Assembly (NCBI GenBank): GCA_903911985.1
Contig: CAIWFP010000043.1
Coordinates: 1-36,226, forward strand
Reading direction: 5' to 3'
From: an uncultured Sphingomonadales bacterium
Lineage (GTDB): Bacteria > Pseudomonadota > Alphaproteobacteria > Sphingomonadales > Sphingomonadaceae
DNA length: 36,226 nt
In this document: piece after piece, positions 19,483 through 28,874 of the stretch
Layout: every line of letters starts with the position of its first letter
Numbering within the stretch: the first letter of the stretch is position 1
Notes under the pieces: generated by a model
Database searches by the model: none
What the model saw: the letters and a program-made list of their open reading frames with translations, nothing else
Told to the model about the DNA's origin: nothing
Translations under genes and position numbers: made by a program

Positions 19483-19516
19483 GTGGCCCGATACCCGCAG
19501 GCGGGCATCGGGCCAC
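19483..19516 (-). terminator. Hairpin between TonB receptor 2 and GST
   Basis: GTGGCCCGAT-A-CCCGC-AG-GCGGG-C-ATCGGGCCAC: 10-bp + 5-bp stem with one mismatch; no T-tract, so it could be a processing or attenuation structure. Confidence 0.4.
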
Positions 19517-19525
19517 TGCCAGTCA

Positions 19526-21952
19526 CTACATGGTAAAGCCGACGGTCAGGCCATAGGTGGCGGGCTTGCCAGCATAGCGGGCAGAGACATCGGATGTCGT
19601 GACAACGTTGGTCCAGTAATAAGTGTTGAGCAGGTTCTTTGCCCAGACCATTACCCTCCATCGCCCGTCCGGTCCTTCGTAGCCAATCCGGCCATCGACT
19701 GTGGCATAGGCCTTGGTCACAAACGGATTGATGAGGCCCGGCAGGATGCGGGTGGTCGGCGCGGGGGCTACAGTGATCGAGCTGCCCCCGGGGACGGTAT
19801 CCGATTTGGAATGCCCGTTGACGCTGACGCCAATAAAGGGCGCGCCACCGTTTTCAAGGCGGTGACGGTATTCCGCATTGATGCCATAATTCCAGCGCGG
19901 CGCGAACGGCAGGGCCTGGCCAGCAAAATTGCGGTTTGCCCCAATATAATCGACGCCGTTGTAGGTATCGATTTTCGCTTCGAGATAGGTCAGCGAGCCG
20001 CTGAGCGTCAGGTCGGGCGAGGCCTTGACCACCACATCGCCTTCAACGCCGAACACGTGGCTTTTGGGGATGTTGCGCAGCACGTCGAGCACACCGAACA
20101 CCGGGTCAACCGCCTTGGTCAGTACCTGCTTGTCGGCATATTTGTAATAAAACACCGCGCTGTTGAACTGAACCTTGCGGTCCATCAGGCTGGCCTTCAC
20201 ACCGCCTTCATAAGCGGTGACCGCCTCTTGCGTCACCGGCGTGTATTGTGATGTTGTCGCCGCCGCCAGAATGGGGAAGCTGCCCGCCTTGTACCCGCGT
20301 GACACGTTGATATAAAGCAACGCTTCCGGATTGAGCCTGTAATCGAGGCCAGCGCGCCACGACACGTTGCTTTGTGACAAAGTCTGTTTGACTTCATCGC
20401 GGTTGGGCACGTTCTGCGCGTTCAGCGGGTAACAGCGCCCCGCGACCGGGCCTGTCGAACCGATCGGGGTAAAGGTGGTGGTGCCGAGCACCCCGCCCAG
20501 AATGTTGAACAGCGTGGCCAGCCGGCCGTCGCCCGCATCAACTGCGCAGATTGTCGCGGCATCCCTGGTGTTGGTATAACGAATCGCCCCCTTCAGCGTC
20601 AGTTCCGGGGTCAGATCGTATTCGCCATTGGCAAAGAACGCATAGTTGCGGATCGATTGGCGGTTGAGCGCCACCGCCTGGAAAAAGTTGTTCAGCGGCG
20701 CGCTGTTGTTGGAATCGTTTAAAAAGGCCAGCCACTGCAATTCGCTGGTCGTGCTCTTTTCCAGATTGGCACCCAGCACCCAGCGAAATGCCGACTTGGC
20801 GATGTTGGACAGACGTAGTTCCTGGTTGAACGAGGTGATCCGCCCGTTGTCTTCCTGAAGGTCCGAGATCAGCAGCGCCGACCCGTCGTTGTCAGAGGTC
20901 TGCTTCTGGTCAAAGTGGTCATACGATGTCAGCGAGGTCAGCTGGATATCGCTGGCCACATTGATGTCGGCGCGGAACGCGATCTGGTAGAATTTGCGAT
21001 CGCTGCGCGGGGTATTGATGCCGGTAGCCCAATCGGCCGCCCGTGCGTTACCGGATGTGAACGGCACCAGCAGCTCTTCAGGGCGCACCGTTGACGGGGT
21101 CTGCGGTTGCAGCAGGATGAATTGCGCCGCCTGGGGCTGCGACGTGTCGTGCCAGCCGTTGACGTTCAGTGCCACATGCACTGCACTGCCCAGATCGCCA
21201 TCGATCAGAAAGCGGCCCGCGAGATAGCTTTGTTTGCCATTGCGGTCGGTCGGGCGGGTGTCGCTGATCTGCCAGCCATCCGAATTGAGCCCGGTGACCG
21301 CGACCCGCGCACGGAAGGAATTGCTGAGCGGACCACTGATATAGGCATTGCCTTCAACCTGGTTGAACCGGCCAAAGCTGACATCGCCGCCGGCTGCAAA
21401 GACCTTGGTCGGCTTAGCCGCGATGTAGTTGATCGCACCACCGGTAGAGTTCTGCCCGAACAGCGTGCCCTGTGGGCCTTTGAGCACTTCGATGCGTTCA
21501 AGGTCATAAGCAGAATGGCTGGCCAGCACCGGAAACGGCAACGGCGCCTGATCGACATAGACACTGACCGCGGGATAGACGCCCAGCGAGCTTTCGTTGA
21601 AGCCGACGCCGCGCAAGGTCAGGATCGGTGTGTTGTTGACGCTGGGGGCAAAGGCCAGCCCGGGCACGACTGCGGCAACATCCTGCAGCGAGGTGATCTT
21701 GCGCTCGTTAAGGTCTTTGCCCGACAGCACCGACACGGTCAGGCCGACCTTGTTCAGCCGTTCCTCACGCTTGTTGGCGGTGACGATGATTTCGCCAGGC
21801 TGGTTGTTGCTGTCCGCGTCGGCAGCGGGTTTGGGCGCCGCTGCGGCCGGGGACGCCGTTTGCGCGACTGCCGTTGAGGCGACGCACAGTGCAGTGGCAA
21901 GGCCAAGTAACCCGCCAGAGCTTCGAACATCCCGCAAGATGGATTTTGTCAT
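19526..21952 (-). CDS. TonB-dependent receptor (island copy 2)
   Basis: EIIVTANKREERLNKVGLTVSVLSGKDL, IEVLKGPQGTLFGQNSTGGAINYIAAKP, C-terminus YAGKPATYGLTVGFTM; obvious paralogue of 10560-13025. Start at MTKSILRD (21952). Confidence 0.95.
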   Translation of the reverse strand: MTKSILRDVRSSGGLLGLATALCVASTAVAQTASPAAAAPKPAADADSNNQPGEIIVTANKREERLNKVGLTVSVLSGKDLNERKITSLQDVAAVVPGLAFAPSVNNTPILTLRGVGFNESSLGVYPAVSVYVDQAPLPFPVLASHSAYDLERIEVLKGPQGTLFGQNSTGGAINYIAAKPTKVFAAGGDVSFGRFNQVEGNAYISGPLSNSFRARVAVTGLNSDGWQISDTRPTDRNGKQSYLAGRFLIDGDLGSAVHVALNVNGWHDTSQPQAAQFILLQPQTPSTVRPEELLVPFTSGNARAADWATGINTPRSDRKFYQIAFRADINVASDIQLTSLTSYDHFDQKQTSDNDGSALLISDLQEDNGRITSFNQELRLSNIAKSAFRWVLGANLEKSTTSELQWLAFLNDSNNSAPLNNFFQAVALNRQSIRNYAFFANGEYDLTPELTLKGAIRYTNTRDAATICAVDAGDGRLATLFNILGGVLGTTTFTPIGSTGPVAGRCYPLNAQNVPNRDEVKQTLSQSNVSWRAGLDYRLNPEALLYINVSRGYKAGSFPILAAATTSQYTPVTQEAVTAYEGGVKASLMDRKVQFNSAVFYYKYADKQVLTKAVDPVFGVLDVLRNIPKSHVFGVEGDVVVKASPDLTLSGSLTYLEAKIDTYNGVDYIGANRNFAGQALPFAPRWNYGINAEYRHRLENGGAPFIGVSVNGHSKSDTVPGGSSITVAPAPTTRILPGLINPFVTKAYATVDGRIGYEGPDGRWRVMVWAKNLLNTYYWTNVVTTSDVSARYAGKPATYGLTVGFTM

Positions 21953-22289
21953 GATTTTGCTCTCCCATTCGGGCCAGACCCGACTTTTCGTCGGGAACGC
22001 CACCGTTTCCCCATTTTTTCCGACGCTAACGGCCCCCATAAATCTATCAAGCGCGATTATCTGAAGAATTGATTGGAAAAAGGGATTTATCGTTGGGCGG
22101 GGAATGCGGTCGATGGCGGCACTTTGGCGCGGCCGGAACCGGCATGGCCGATTATGTTGCTAATTGAATTAATCATTGAGATAAATCTACTTGCCCGCGT
22201 AACGTGCGCTTCTTAAGTTTTTGCATCGGGCCAAGCCGCTTGCTGTGCCCCAGTGCGCCACATCCACTCTTTCGCCTCGGAACGTCTCG

Positions 22290-23774
22290 ATGAAAAATTA
22301 TGGCAATTACATCGACGGGCAATGGGTGCCACCGGTCAGCGGTCTGCATATCGAGACCGAAAATCCTTTTACGCGAAAGACCTGGGCCACGATTGCGCGC
22401 AGCGGACCAGAGGATGTGGAGCGTGCGGTCGCGGCCGCATCGGCCGCGTTCGAACAGGGCCCGTGGAGCAGGATGAGCGCGTCGGCCCGGGGCAAATTGC
22501 TGTGGCGGATGGGCGATCTGCTTGAGGCTAATGTGGAACGGCTCGCGCTGATGGAGACCAGCGACAATGGCCGCACATTGTCCGATATGCGCGGCATTGT
22601 GCGCGCGCTGGCAGACAATTTCCGCTATTTCGCCGGGCTGGCCGACAAAGTCGAAGGCGCGGTGCCGCCGATCGAAAAGGCGGACTATTTCAATTACACC
22701 CGCCACGAACCCTATGGCGTGGTGGCCGCGATCACCCCATGGAACAGCCCGCTGTTGCTGGTGGTGTGGAAACTGGCGCCGGGCCTTGCGGCCGGCTGCA
22801 CATTTGTCATCAAACCACACGAAGTTGCCTCGGTCGGCACGCTGGAACTGGCCGCACTGTTTGGCGAGGCCGGCTTTCCCGATGGCGTTGTCAATGTCGT
22901 TACCGGCACCGGTGCGGAAGTGGGTGAGGCGCTGGTATCGCACCCGAAGGTGCGCAAGATCGCCTTTACCGGCGGCGATGTTGCCGGGCGCGCGATTTAC
23001 CAGTCCGCTGCGCGCGATTTCAAACCAGTCACATTGGAGCTTGGCGGCAAATCACCCAACATCGTGTTTGACGATGCCAATCTGGATAACGCCGCCAAGG
23101 GCAGCGTGCTGGGCATGTTCAACACATCGGGTCAGGCCTGCATCGCCTGTTCGCGCGTGCTGGTACAGGACAGCATTTACGACGCCTTTATCGAAAAGCT
23201 GATCGCGCACACGGCCGTGGCGCGGTTGGGTGATCCGACCGACCCGGCAACCGAAATGGGGCCGATGGGTTGCCGCCAGCATTTCGACAAAGTGATGGGC
23301 TATCTCGACATTGCCCGCGACGAAGGTGCGACAGTGCTGCTGGGCGGAACCGCGGCACGGCGTCCCGGGCTGGAAGGCGGCTATTTCGTCGAACCCACCA
23401 TCCTGGGCGATGTCAGCAACACCATGCGCGTGGCGCGTGAGGAGATCTTTGGCCCGATCATGGCCGTGATCCGTTTCAAGGATGAAGCAGACGCCATCGC
23501 CATCGCCAATGACAGCGATTACGGGCTGGGTGCGGGCGTGTGGACCGAAAACATGCGCCGCGCCATCCGCGTCGCGCATCAGCTGGCAGCCGGGTCGGTC
23601 TATGTCAATTCCTACCGCGTGGTCAGCTATATGTCGCCGTTTGGCGGATACAAGAGCAGCGGGCTGGGCCGCGAAAACGGCGTCGAGGCCATCCGCGAAT
23701 ATCTGCAGACCAAAAGCGTGTGGTTTTCATTGAACGAAACGGCGCCACCCCCGTTTGGCAAGCCTTACGGCTGA
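22290..23774 (+). CDS. NAD(P)-dependent aldehyde dehydrogenase
   Basis: AITPWNSPLLLVVWKLAPGLAAGCTFVIKP, VTLELGGKSPNIVFDDANLD, MFNTSGQACIACSRVLVQ (catalytic Cys), EEIFGPIMAVIRFKDEADAIAIANDSDYGLGAGVWT. Confidence 0.95.
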   Translation: MKNYGNYIDGQWVPPVSGLHIETENPFTRKTWATIARSGPEDVERAVAAASAAFEQGPWSRMSASARGKLLWRMGDLLEANVERLALMETSDNGRTLSDMRGIVRALADNFRYFAGLADKVEGAVPPIEKADYFNYTRHEPYGVVAAITPWNSPLLLVVWKLAPGLAAGCTFVIKPHEVASVGTLELAALFGEAGFPDGVVNVVTGTGAEVGEALVSHPKVRKIAFTGGDVAGRAIYQSAARDFKPVTLELGGKSPNIVFDDANLDNAAKGSVLGMFNTSGQACIACSRVLVQDSIYDAFIEKLIAHTAVARLGDPTDPATEMGPMGCRQHFDKVMGYLDIARDEGATVLLGGTAARRPGLEGGYFVEPTILGDVSNTMRVAREEIFGPIMAVIRFKDEADAIAIANDSDYGLGAGVWTENMRRAIRVAHQLAAGSVYVNSYRVVSYMSPFGGYKSSGLGRENGVEAIREYLQTKSVWFSLNETAPPPFGKPYG

Positions 23775-23820
23775 GTACCCGCGGGGCGTCGACGATAAAA
23801 ATCATGTGGGAGAGTGTGAA

Positions 23821-25059
23821 ATGACAGAGTCTGCTGCAGTTCGGCATCCTCCGCGTCCAAGGATCAGGTTCGGTGTGTTCATGCCACCGATGCATCCGAC
23901 CAACGAAGACCCGACACTCGCGATCCACCGCGATTTTGAACTGATGGAGTTGCTCGACGACCTTGATTATCACGAGGCGTGGATTGGCGAACATCATTCC
24001 GGCGGCTGGGAAATTCACGGCAGCCCGGAACTGTTCATAGCCGCTGCTGCGCAGCGCACGCGCAACATCCGCTTTGGCACCGGGGTGGTGTCGACGCCTT
24101 ATCACCATCCCTATATGGTGGCGGAACGCATCCGCAATCTGGATCATATCACGCGTGGCCGGCTGATGTTTGGCATGGGCCCGGGATCGCTGCCATCCGA
24201 TGCGCATATGCTGGGCGTCGACACGGCCAAGGTGCGCGATCTGCTGGAGGAATCGATCGATCCGATCGCGCGGTTGCTGAACGGCGAGACGGTCACCCAG
24301 AAAAGCGACTGGTTCACGCTGCAGGACGCCCGGCTGCATTTTCTGTCGTACAAGGAAGATGGCGTCGAAATGGCGGTCGCCAGCCAGGTTTCGCCGACTG
24401 GTGCGCGGCTTGCCGGCAAATACGGCATGGGGCTGCTCTCGCTGGGCGCGACCTCGATCGCGGGGTTCAATGCGCTGGCGTCCAATTGGGCGATCGCCGA
24501 GGAATCTGCGCGCGATCATGGCAAGACAATGAACCGCGCCGGCTGGCGGCTGGTCGGACCAATGCACATCGCCGAAACCCGCGAACAGGCGCGCAAGGAT
24601 GTCGAATGGGGGTTCCACCGCTGGGTCGATTATTACCGCCATGTCGCCACCCTGCCGCTGGCGCCTGATGGCGTCGATCCGATCCAGGCGATGGTCGATT
24701 CGGGCTTTGCCGTCGTCGGTACGCCAGAAGATGCGGTCGAACAGATCGAACGGCTGATCGAGGTTTCGGGCGGTTTCGGCGCGTTTCTGCATCTGTCCGG
24801 CAATTGGGCGGATACCGCGCCAACCAAACGGTCCTATGAACTGTTCGCGCGGTACGTTGCCCCCATGATCAATCGCGTCAACGTCAACCGCGTTGAATCC
24901 GAGGCATTTTTGCGCGCCAACCATGGGCAGTTCGCGGCCGCGATGAAATCGGCGGTGGGTGCCAAGATCGACCAGTACATGGCCGAAAAGGGCCAGGACA
25001 ATGTCGCGCCGGTGTTCCAGGAGGTGTTTTCGAAAATCCATCCCGAGGCAGCAGAATGA
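23821..25059 (+). CDS. LLM-class flavin-dependent oxidoreductase (bacterial luciferase / limonene-monooxygenase-like subgroup)
   Basis: IRFGVFMPPMHPTNEDPTLAIHRDFELMELLDDLDYHEAWIGEHHSGGWEIHGSPELFIAAAAQRTRNIRFGTGVVSTPYHHPYMVAERIRNLDHITRGRLMFGMGPGSLPSDAHMLG. Subgroup assignment is tentative. Confidence 0.9.
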   Translation: MTESAAVRHPPRPRIRFGVFMPPMHPTNEDPTLAIHRDFELMELLDDLDYHEAWIGEHHSGGWEIHGSPELFIAAAAQRTRNIRFGTGVVSTPYHHPYMVAERIRNLDHITRGRLMFGMGPGSLPSDAHMLGVDTAKVRDLLEESIDPIARLLNGETVTQKSDWFTLQDARLHFLSYKEDGVEMAVASQVSPTGARLAGKYGMGLLSLGATSIAGFNALASNWAIAEESARDHGKTMNRAGWRLVGPMHIAETREQARKDVEWGFHRWVDYYRHVATLPLAPDGVDPIQAMVDSGFAVVGTPEDAVEQIERLIEVSGGFGAFLHLSGNWADTAPTKRSYELFARYVAPMINRVNVNRVESEAFLRANHGQFAAAMKSAVGAKIDQYMAEKGQDNVAPVFQEVFSKIHPEAAE

Positions 25060-26723
25060 CCACCGTTGCTGCTGCCAGTCCGACCGTGGCGCCCGAACCG
25101 GAACAGTTTGACGCGGTGATCGTCGGCGCCGGGTTTGCCGGACTGTATCTGTTTCACACCTTGCGCGGCAAAGGTATGCGGGTACGGGTGATCGATGCTG
25201 CCGATGGCGTGGGCGGCACGTGGTACTGGAACCGCTATCCGGGCGCGCGGTGCGACGTGCTGAGCGTGGATTATTCGTTTTCGTTTTCCGAAGAGATCCA
25301 GCAAGCCTGGGTCTGGACCGAAAAATACGCGGCCCAGCCCGAAATCCTGCGCTATCTGGAATTTGTGGCCGATCGGCTCGATTTGCGCCGCGACATCCGG
25401 TTTTCCACCCGCGTCGAGGCGGCGATCTATGACGATGCCACCGCCAGCTGGTTGGTCCGCACCGATGATGGCCTGACGTGCACCGCGCGGTTCTGCATCA
25501 TGGCGACAGGCTGTCTGTCGATCCCGAAAGAGCCGGACATACCCGGGCTGGCGGCGTTTACCGGCCCGGTCTATTTCACCTCACGCTGGCCACAGCAGCA
25601 TACCGATTTTGCCGGCCAGACCGTAGGGCTGATCGGCACGGGATCGTCGGGTATTCAGGCTGGGCCTGAAATCGCCAAAACGGCCGAACGCCTGCTGGTG
25701 TTTCAACGCACGCCCAGCTTTACCATTCCGGCGCGCAATATCCCGCTAGCTGATGATTTCATGAACGAAATCAAGGCGGACTACGCCGCACGGCGCCAGG
25801 CTGCGCGCAGGCATCCGGCCGGGCACCTGCGGCCGATCACCCGGCGCACGACGTTCAGCTATGACGACAAGGAACGCCGCGAAGCGTTTGAAGGGGCATG
25901 GCAGCGCGGCGGGCAGGACTTGTTCGGCGTATTTGGCGACCTGATCGTCGACGAGGCCGCCAACGCCGAAATCGCCCGGATGATCTATGACAAGATCGAC
26001 GAGGCCGTCGCCGATCCGGCCACTGCAGCAGCACTGAAACCGCGCGGCGCACCGTTGGGCGGGCGGCGCATCTGTCTCGACACCGATTATTACGCGATGT
26101 TCAACCGCAGCAACGTTACGCTGGTCGATGTGCTGGCCGATCCGATCACCACCGTGGTGGCGGATGGTGTGCAGACGCACGGCGCGCATTACCGGCTCGA
26201 TGCGCTGGTGCTGGCCACCGGGTTTGATGCGATGACTGGCGCCTTGTTGAACATCGATATTCGCGGCCGAAACGGGACACCACTGCGCGAAAAGTGGAGC
26301 CACGGCCCGGTTTCCTATCTCGGCATTGCGATCGCGGGCTTTCCCAACCTGTTCACGATTACCGGACCGGGCAGCCCTTCGGTGCTGTCCAATGTCGTCG
26401 CATCAATCGAACAGCATGTCGAATGGCTGGCAGACTTGTTTGACCACATGGACGCCCACGGGTTGCGGGTGGCCGAGGCCGATGCCGATGCCGAGCAGGC
26501 ATGGGTACGCCACGTCTATGATCTGGCTGCACCCACGCTGATGATCAAGGCGAATTCGTGGTACCTGGGCGCCAATGTGCCCGGTAAACCGCGGGTATTC
26601 ATGCCTTATGTCGGCGGACTGGATGTGTATCGCGACAAGGCGGATGCGATTGCACATGATGGCTATCGCGGGTTTCATTTCGACGCAGAAACACCAAACG
26701 TGCGGGCTACGCACGCGGCCTGA
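25056..26723 (+). CDS. Flavin-containing monooxygenase, Baeyer-Villiger (type I)-like
   Basis: Rossmann VIVGAGFAGLYLFHTLR; GGTWYWNRYPGARCDV (BVMO-associated motif); FTGPVYFTSRWP (degenerate BVMO fingerprint); second Rossmann VGLIGTGSSGIQ; ATGA overlap with the upstream LLM gene. Confidence 0.9.
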   Translation: MTTVAAASPTVAPEPEQFDAVIVGAGFAGLYLFHTLRGKGMRVRVIDAADGVGGTWYWNRYPGARCDVLSVDYSFSFSEEIQQAWVWTEKYAAQPEILRYLEFVADRLDLRRDIRFSTRVEAAIYDDATASWLVRTDDGLTCTARFCIMATGCLSIPKEPDIPGLAAFTGPVYFTSRWPQQHTDFAGQTVGLIGTGSSGIQAGPEIAKTAERLLVFQRTPSFTIPARNIPLADDFMNEIKADYAARRQAARRHPAGHLRPITRRTTFSYDDKERREAFEGAWQRGGQDLFGVFGDLIVDEAANAEIARMIYDKIDEAVADPATAAALKPRGAPLGGRRICLDTDYYAMFNRSNVTLVDVLADPITTVVADGVQTHGAHYRLDALVLATGFDAMTGALLNIDIRGRNGTPLREKWSHGPVSYLGIAIAGFPNLFTITGPGSPSVLSNVVASIEQHVEWLADLFDHMDAHGLRVAEADADAEQAWVRHVYDLAAPTLMIKANSWYLGANVPGKPRVFMPYVGGLDVYRDKADAIAHDGYRGFHFDAETPNVRATHAA

Positions 26724-26746
26724 TACCAAGTCGCGCCAAGCGCAGC

Positions 26747-26811
26747 TCATACCGCCCCACCCGACCACCACAGCATGATGGTATCATTGGTGGTCGGGTG
26801 GGGCGGTATGA
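26747..26811. terminator. Long perfect inverted repeat between convergent genes (bidirectional terminator or extragenic palindrome)
   Basis: TCATACCGCCCCACCCGACCACCA ... TGGTGGTCGGGTGGGGCGGTATGA, 24-bp perfect arms; the 17-nt loop itself contains ATGAT-GGT-ATCAT. Confidence 0.75.
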
Positions 26812-26853
26812 CTGAACGTCAGTGCAACCCCATATGAACCTGAGCCGCGCCGA

Positions 26854-27771
26854 TCAGGCCACCAAATTGTCAAGCGCGCTGCGGAACCGGTCGACAATCA
26901 ACCCGGTCAGCTCAATCGCGGCGGGCGACAGCGAATTGCCCTTTAGCGTGATCAGGCACAGATTGCGTTCCAGCACCGGATCGACAATCGGCAATGCCTG
27001 CAGTGTCGCGTCCATCGGTTGCGGGATCATGATCCTGGGCAGGATCGCCACGCCCAGCCCCGCCTGTGCAAAGGCCAGCATTGTCTGCACCTGGATTACT
27101 TCGAACGAATTGGTGATTTCCAGCCCGCGCAGCGCCAGTTCGCGGTTGAGCCGGTTGCGCAGCGCGGCAGATGATGACGCCAGGACCACCGGCAATTCTG
27201 CCAGGTCCGCCAGTGTAATCGACGTTAAATCGGGCTTCCAATAGGCTTGCGGCAGCAGGGCATAGATCGGTTCAACCCCGATCAGGGCAAAATCGAAATC
27301 ACTGGTGTCTTCAACCTCGGGACCGATTCCGAACGAAATTTCCTGGCGCGCCACTGCTTGCAGCAATTGCTCCGACGCCAGTTCGCGCAATTCCAGCCGG
27401 ATGCCGCCGCGCTTGCGCTGAAATTCGGCGAGCACACCGGGCAGCACGGTCGCGGCGATGCTGGGCACACAGCCGATCGAGATATGGCCCTGCTGGATGT
27501 TGGCAGCTTCACGAATTTCGCGCAGGCCCTGTTCAAGCGAGGCGACAGCGCGTTGCGCATGGCCCAGCAACTGCACGCCCTCGGCCGTCAATTGCACGCG
27601 CCGGGTGGTGCGGTGAAACAGCGAAACGCCGATCTGTTCTTCTAGCAAACGTATTTGTGTGCTGACCGCAGATTGCGACCGATGCAGCAATTCAGCTGCC
27701 TTGCGAAAGCTGCAGGTTTCCGCAACCACCACAAAGATTTGAATAGCCCTGAGATTGTACATCATTATCAA
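26854..27771 (-). CDS. LysR-family transcriptional regulator 2
   Basis: YNLRAIQIFVVVAETCSFRKAAELLHRSQSAVSTQIRLLEEQIGVSLFHRTTRRVQLTAEG, LysR HTH. Confidence 0.95.
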   Translation of the reverse strand: MIMMYNLRAIQIFVVVAETCSFRKAAELLHRSQSAVSTQIRLLEEQIGVSLFHRTTRRVQLTAEGVQLLGHAQRAVASLEQGLREIREAANIQQGHISIGCVPSIAATVLPGVLAEFQRKRGGIRLELRELASEQLLQAVARQEISFGIGPEVEDTSDFDFALIGVEPIYALLPQAYWKPDLTSITLADLAELPVVLASSSAALRNRLNRELALRGLEITNSFEVIQVQTMLAFAQAGLGVAILPRIMIPQPMDATLQALPIVDPVLERNLCLITLKGNSLSPAAIELTGLIVDRFRSALDNLVA

Positions 27772-27875
27772 TTAACCCTGGGACCAGATGCCCGGCCGGT
27801 TCGCCAGCGGGCATGGCCAACCATCGTGACATGACCCGATGGCGTCAACGTCTGATTGCGCTTTGCTAGCCCGAA

Positions 27876-28874
27876 TTATGATGCAACAAGCGCGCGCCGA
27901 AAAGCATCAAGCGAATCGTGTTCAAAACGCTGTGCCACGGCGGCCCTGGTGATCAGCGTAAAGCCATGGTAGGCGCCGGGATAGACGTGGAGCTCGGTCG
28001 GCACCCCCGATCGCATCAGCGCTTGCGCAAAGGCAATGTCTTCATCGGCAAACAAGTCGATGGCGCCGGCGGCGATGAATGTCGGTGGCAGCCCGGCCAA
28101 GTCCTGCGCGCGTGCCGGCGCGGCATAGACCGGCACCGGTTCGATCCCGGCCAGATAGCTGGACCAGGCAAAGCGATTGGCCGCGATTGGCCAGACGTAA
28201 GTGCCGGCAACCGGATGCGGCCCGGTGCGATCGTCCAGCATCGGATAGACAAGCGACAGAAACGCAATGGCAGGTCCGTGATGGTCACGGGCATGGAGAG
28301 CCAGACCGGCGGCCAGCCCCCCGCCGGCGCTGACGCCGCGCACCGCGATGCGGGCGCGATCAATCGTCAGAGTATCGGTTTGATCATGCAGCCAGCGCAA
28401 CGCAGCAACGGCATCGTACAGCGCGCCGGGATACGGCGTTTCGGGGGCCAGACGGTAATCGATGGTCAAAATCACGGCATTCAGCGCAACCGCAAGCGCG
28501 CGCATTGCGCCATCCTCGCGCTCTGCCGTCCCGGCCACGAACCCGCCGCCATGCAGGTTCAAAATCGCCGGGTGCGGCCCCGCGCTGGCCGGGCGATGCA
28601 ACAATCCGCTGATCGCGGGCCCATCGGCGCCTGATGGCAGCCAAACCCGTTCCACTGTCAGGCCGACCGGCGGGTCGAGCGGTGGTGTTCGCGCCAGCGT
28701 GTCACGGATTGCAGGCAGATTCGCCAGCGACAGCCCGCCCAAATCCGGCAACACCGCCAGCGCGGGGCGCAGATCGGAATCGACCAGGTGTTCGCCGGAT
28801 GGCGCTGTCACGGCGTGCCCGGGGTGAGGCACGTGCGCGTCGGACCACGCATCATTGTGCGGTATATCCGCCAT
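27876..28874 (-). CDS. Alpha/beta hydrolase, HSL family (esterase/lactonase-like)
   Basis: ILNLHGGGFVAG oxyanion motif, VRGVSAGGGLAAG nucleophile elbow, GAIDLFADED and VYPGAYHGF for catalytic Asp/His. Confidence 0.93.
   Translation of the reverse strand: MADIPHNDAWSDAHVPHPGHAVTAPSGEHLVDSDLRPALAVLPDLGGLSLANLPAIRDTLARTPPLDPPVGLTVERVWLPSGADGPAISGLLHRPASAGPHPAILNLHGGGFVAGTAEREDGAMRALAVALNAVILTIDYRLAPETPYPGALYDAVAALRWLHDQTDTLTIDRARIAVRGVSAGGGLAAGLALHARDHHGPAIAFLSLVYPMLDDRTGPHPVAGTYVWPIAANRFAWSSYLAGIEPVPVYAAPARAQDLAGLPPTFIAAGAIDLFADEDIAFAQALMRSGVPTELHVYPGAYHGFTLITRAAVAQRFEHDSLDAFRRALVAS

Noticed and set aside
23623-25041. 472-aa minus-strand ORF opposite the LLM monooxygenase
   Set aside because: Antisense shadow; His/Arg-rich translation, no domain.
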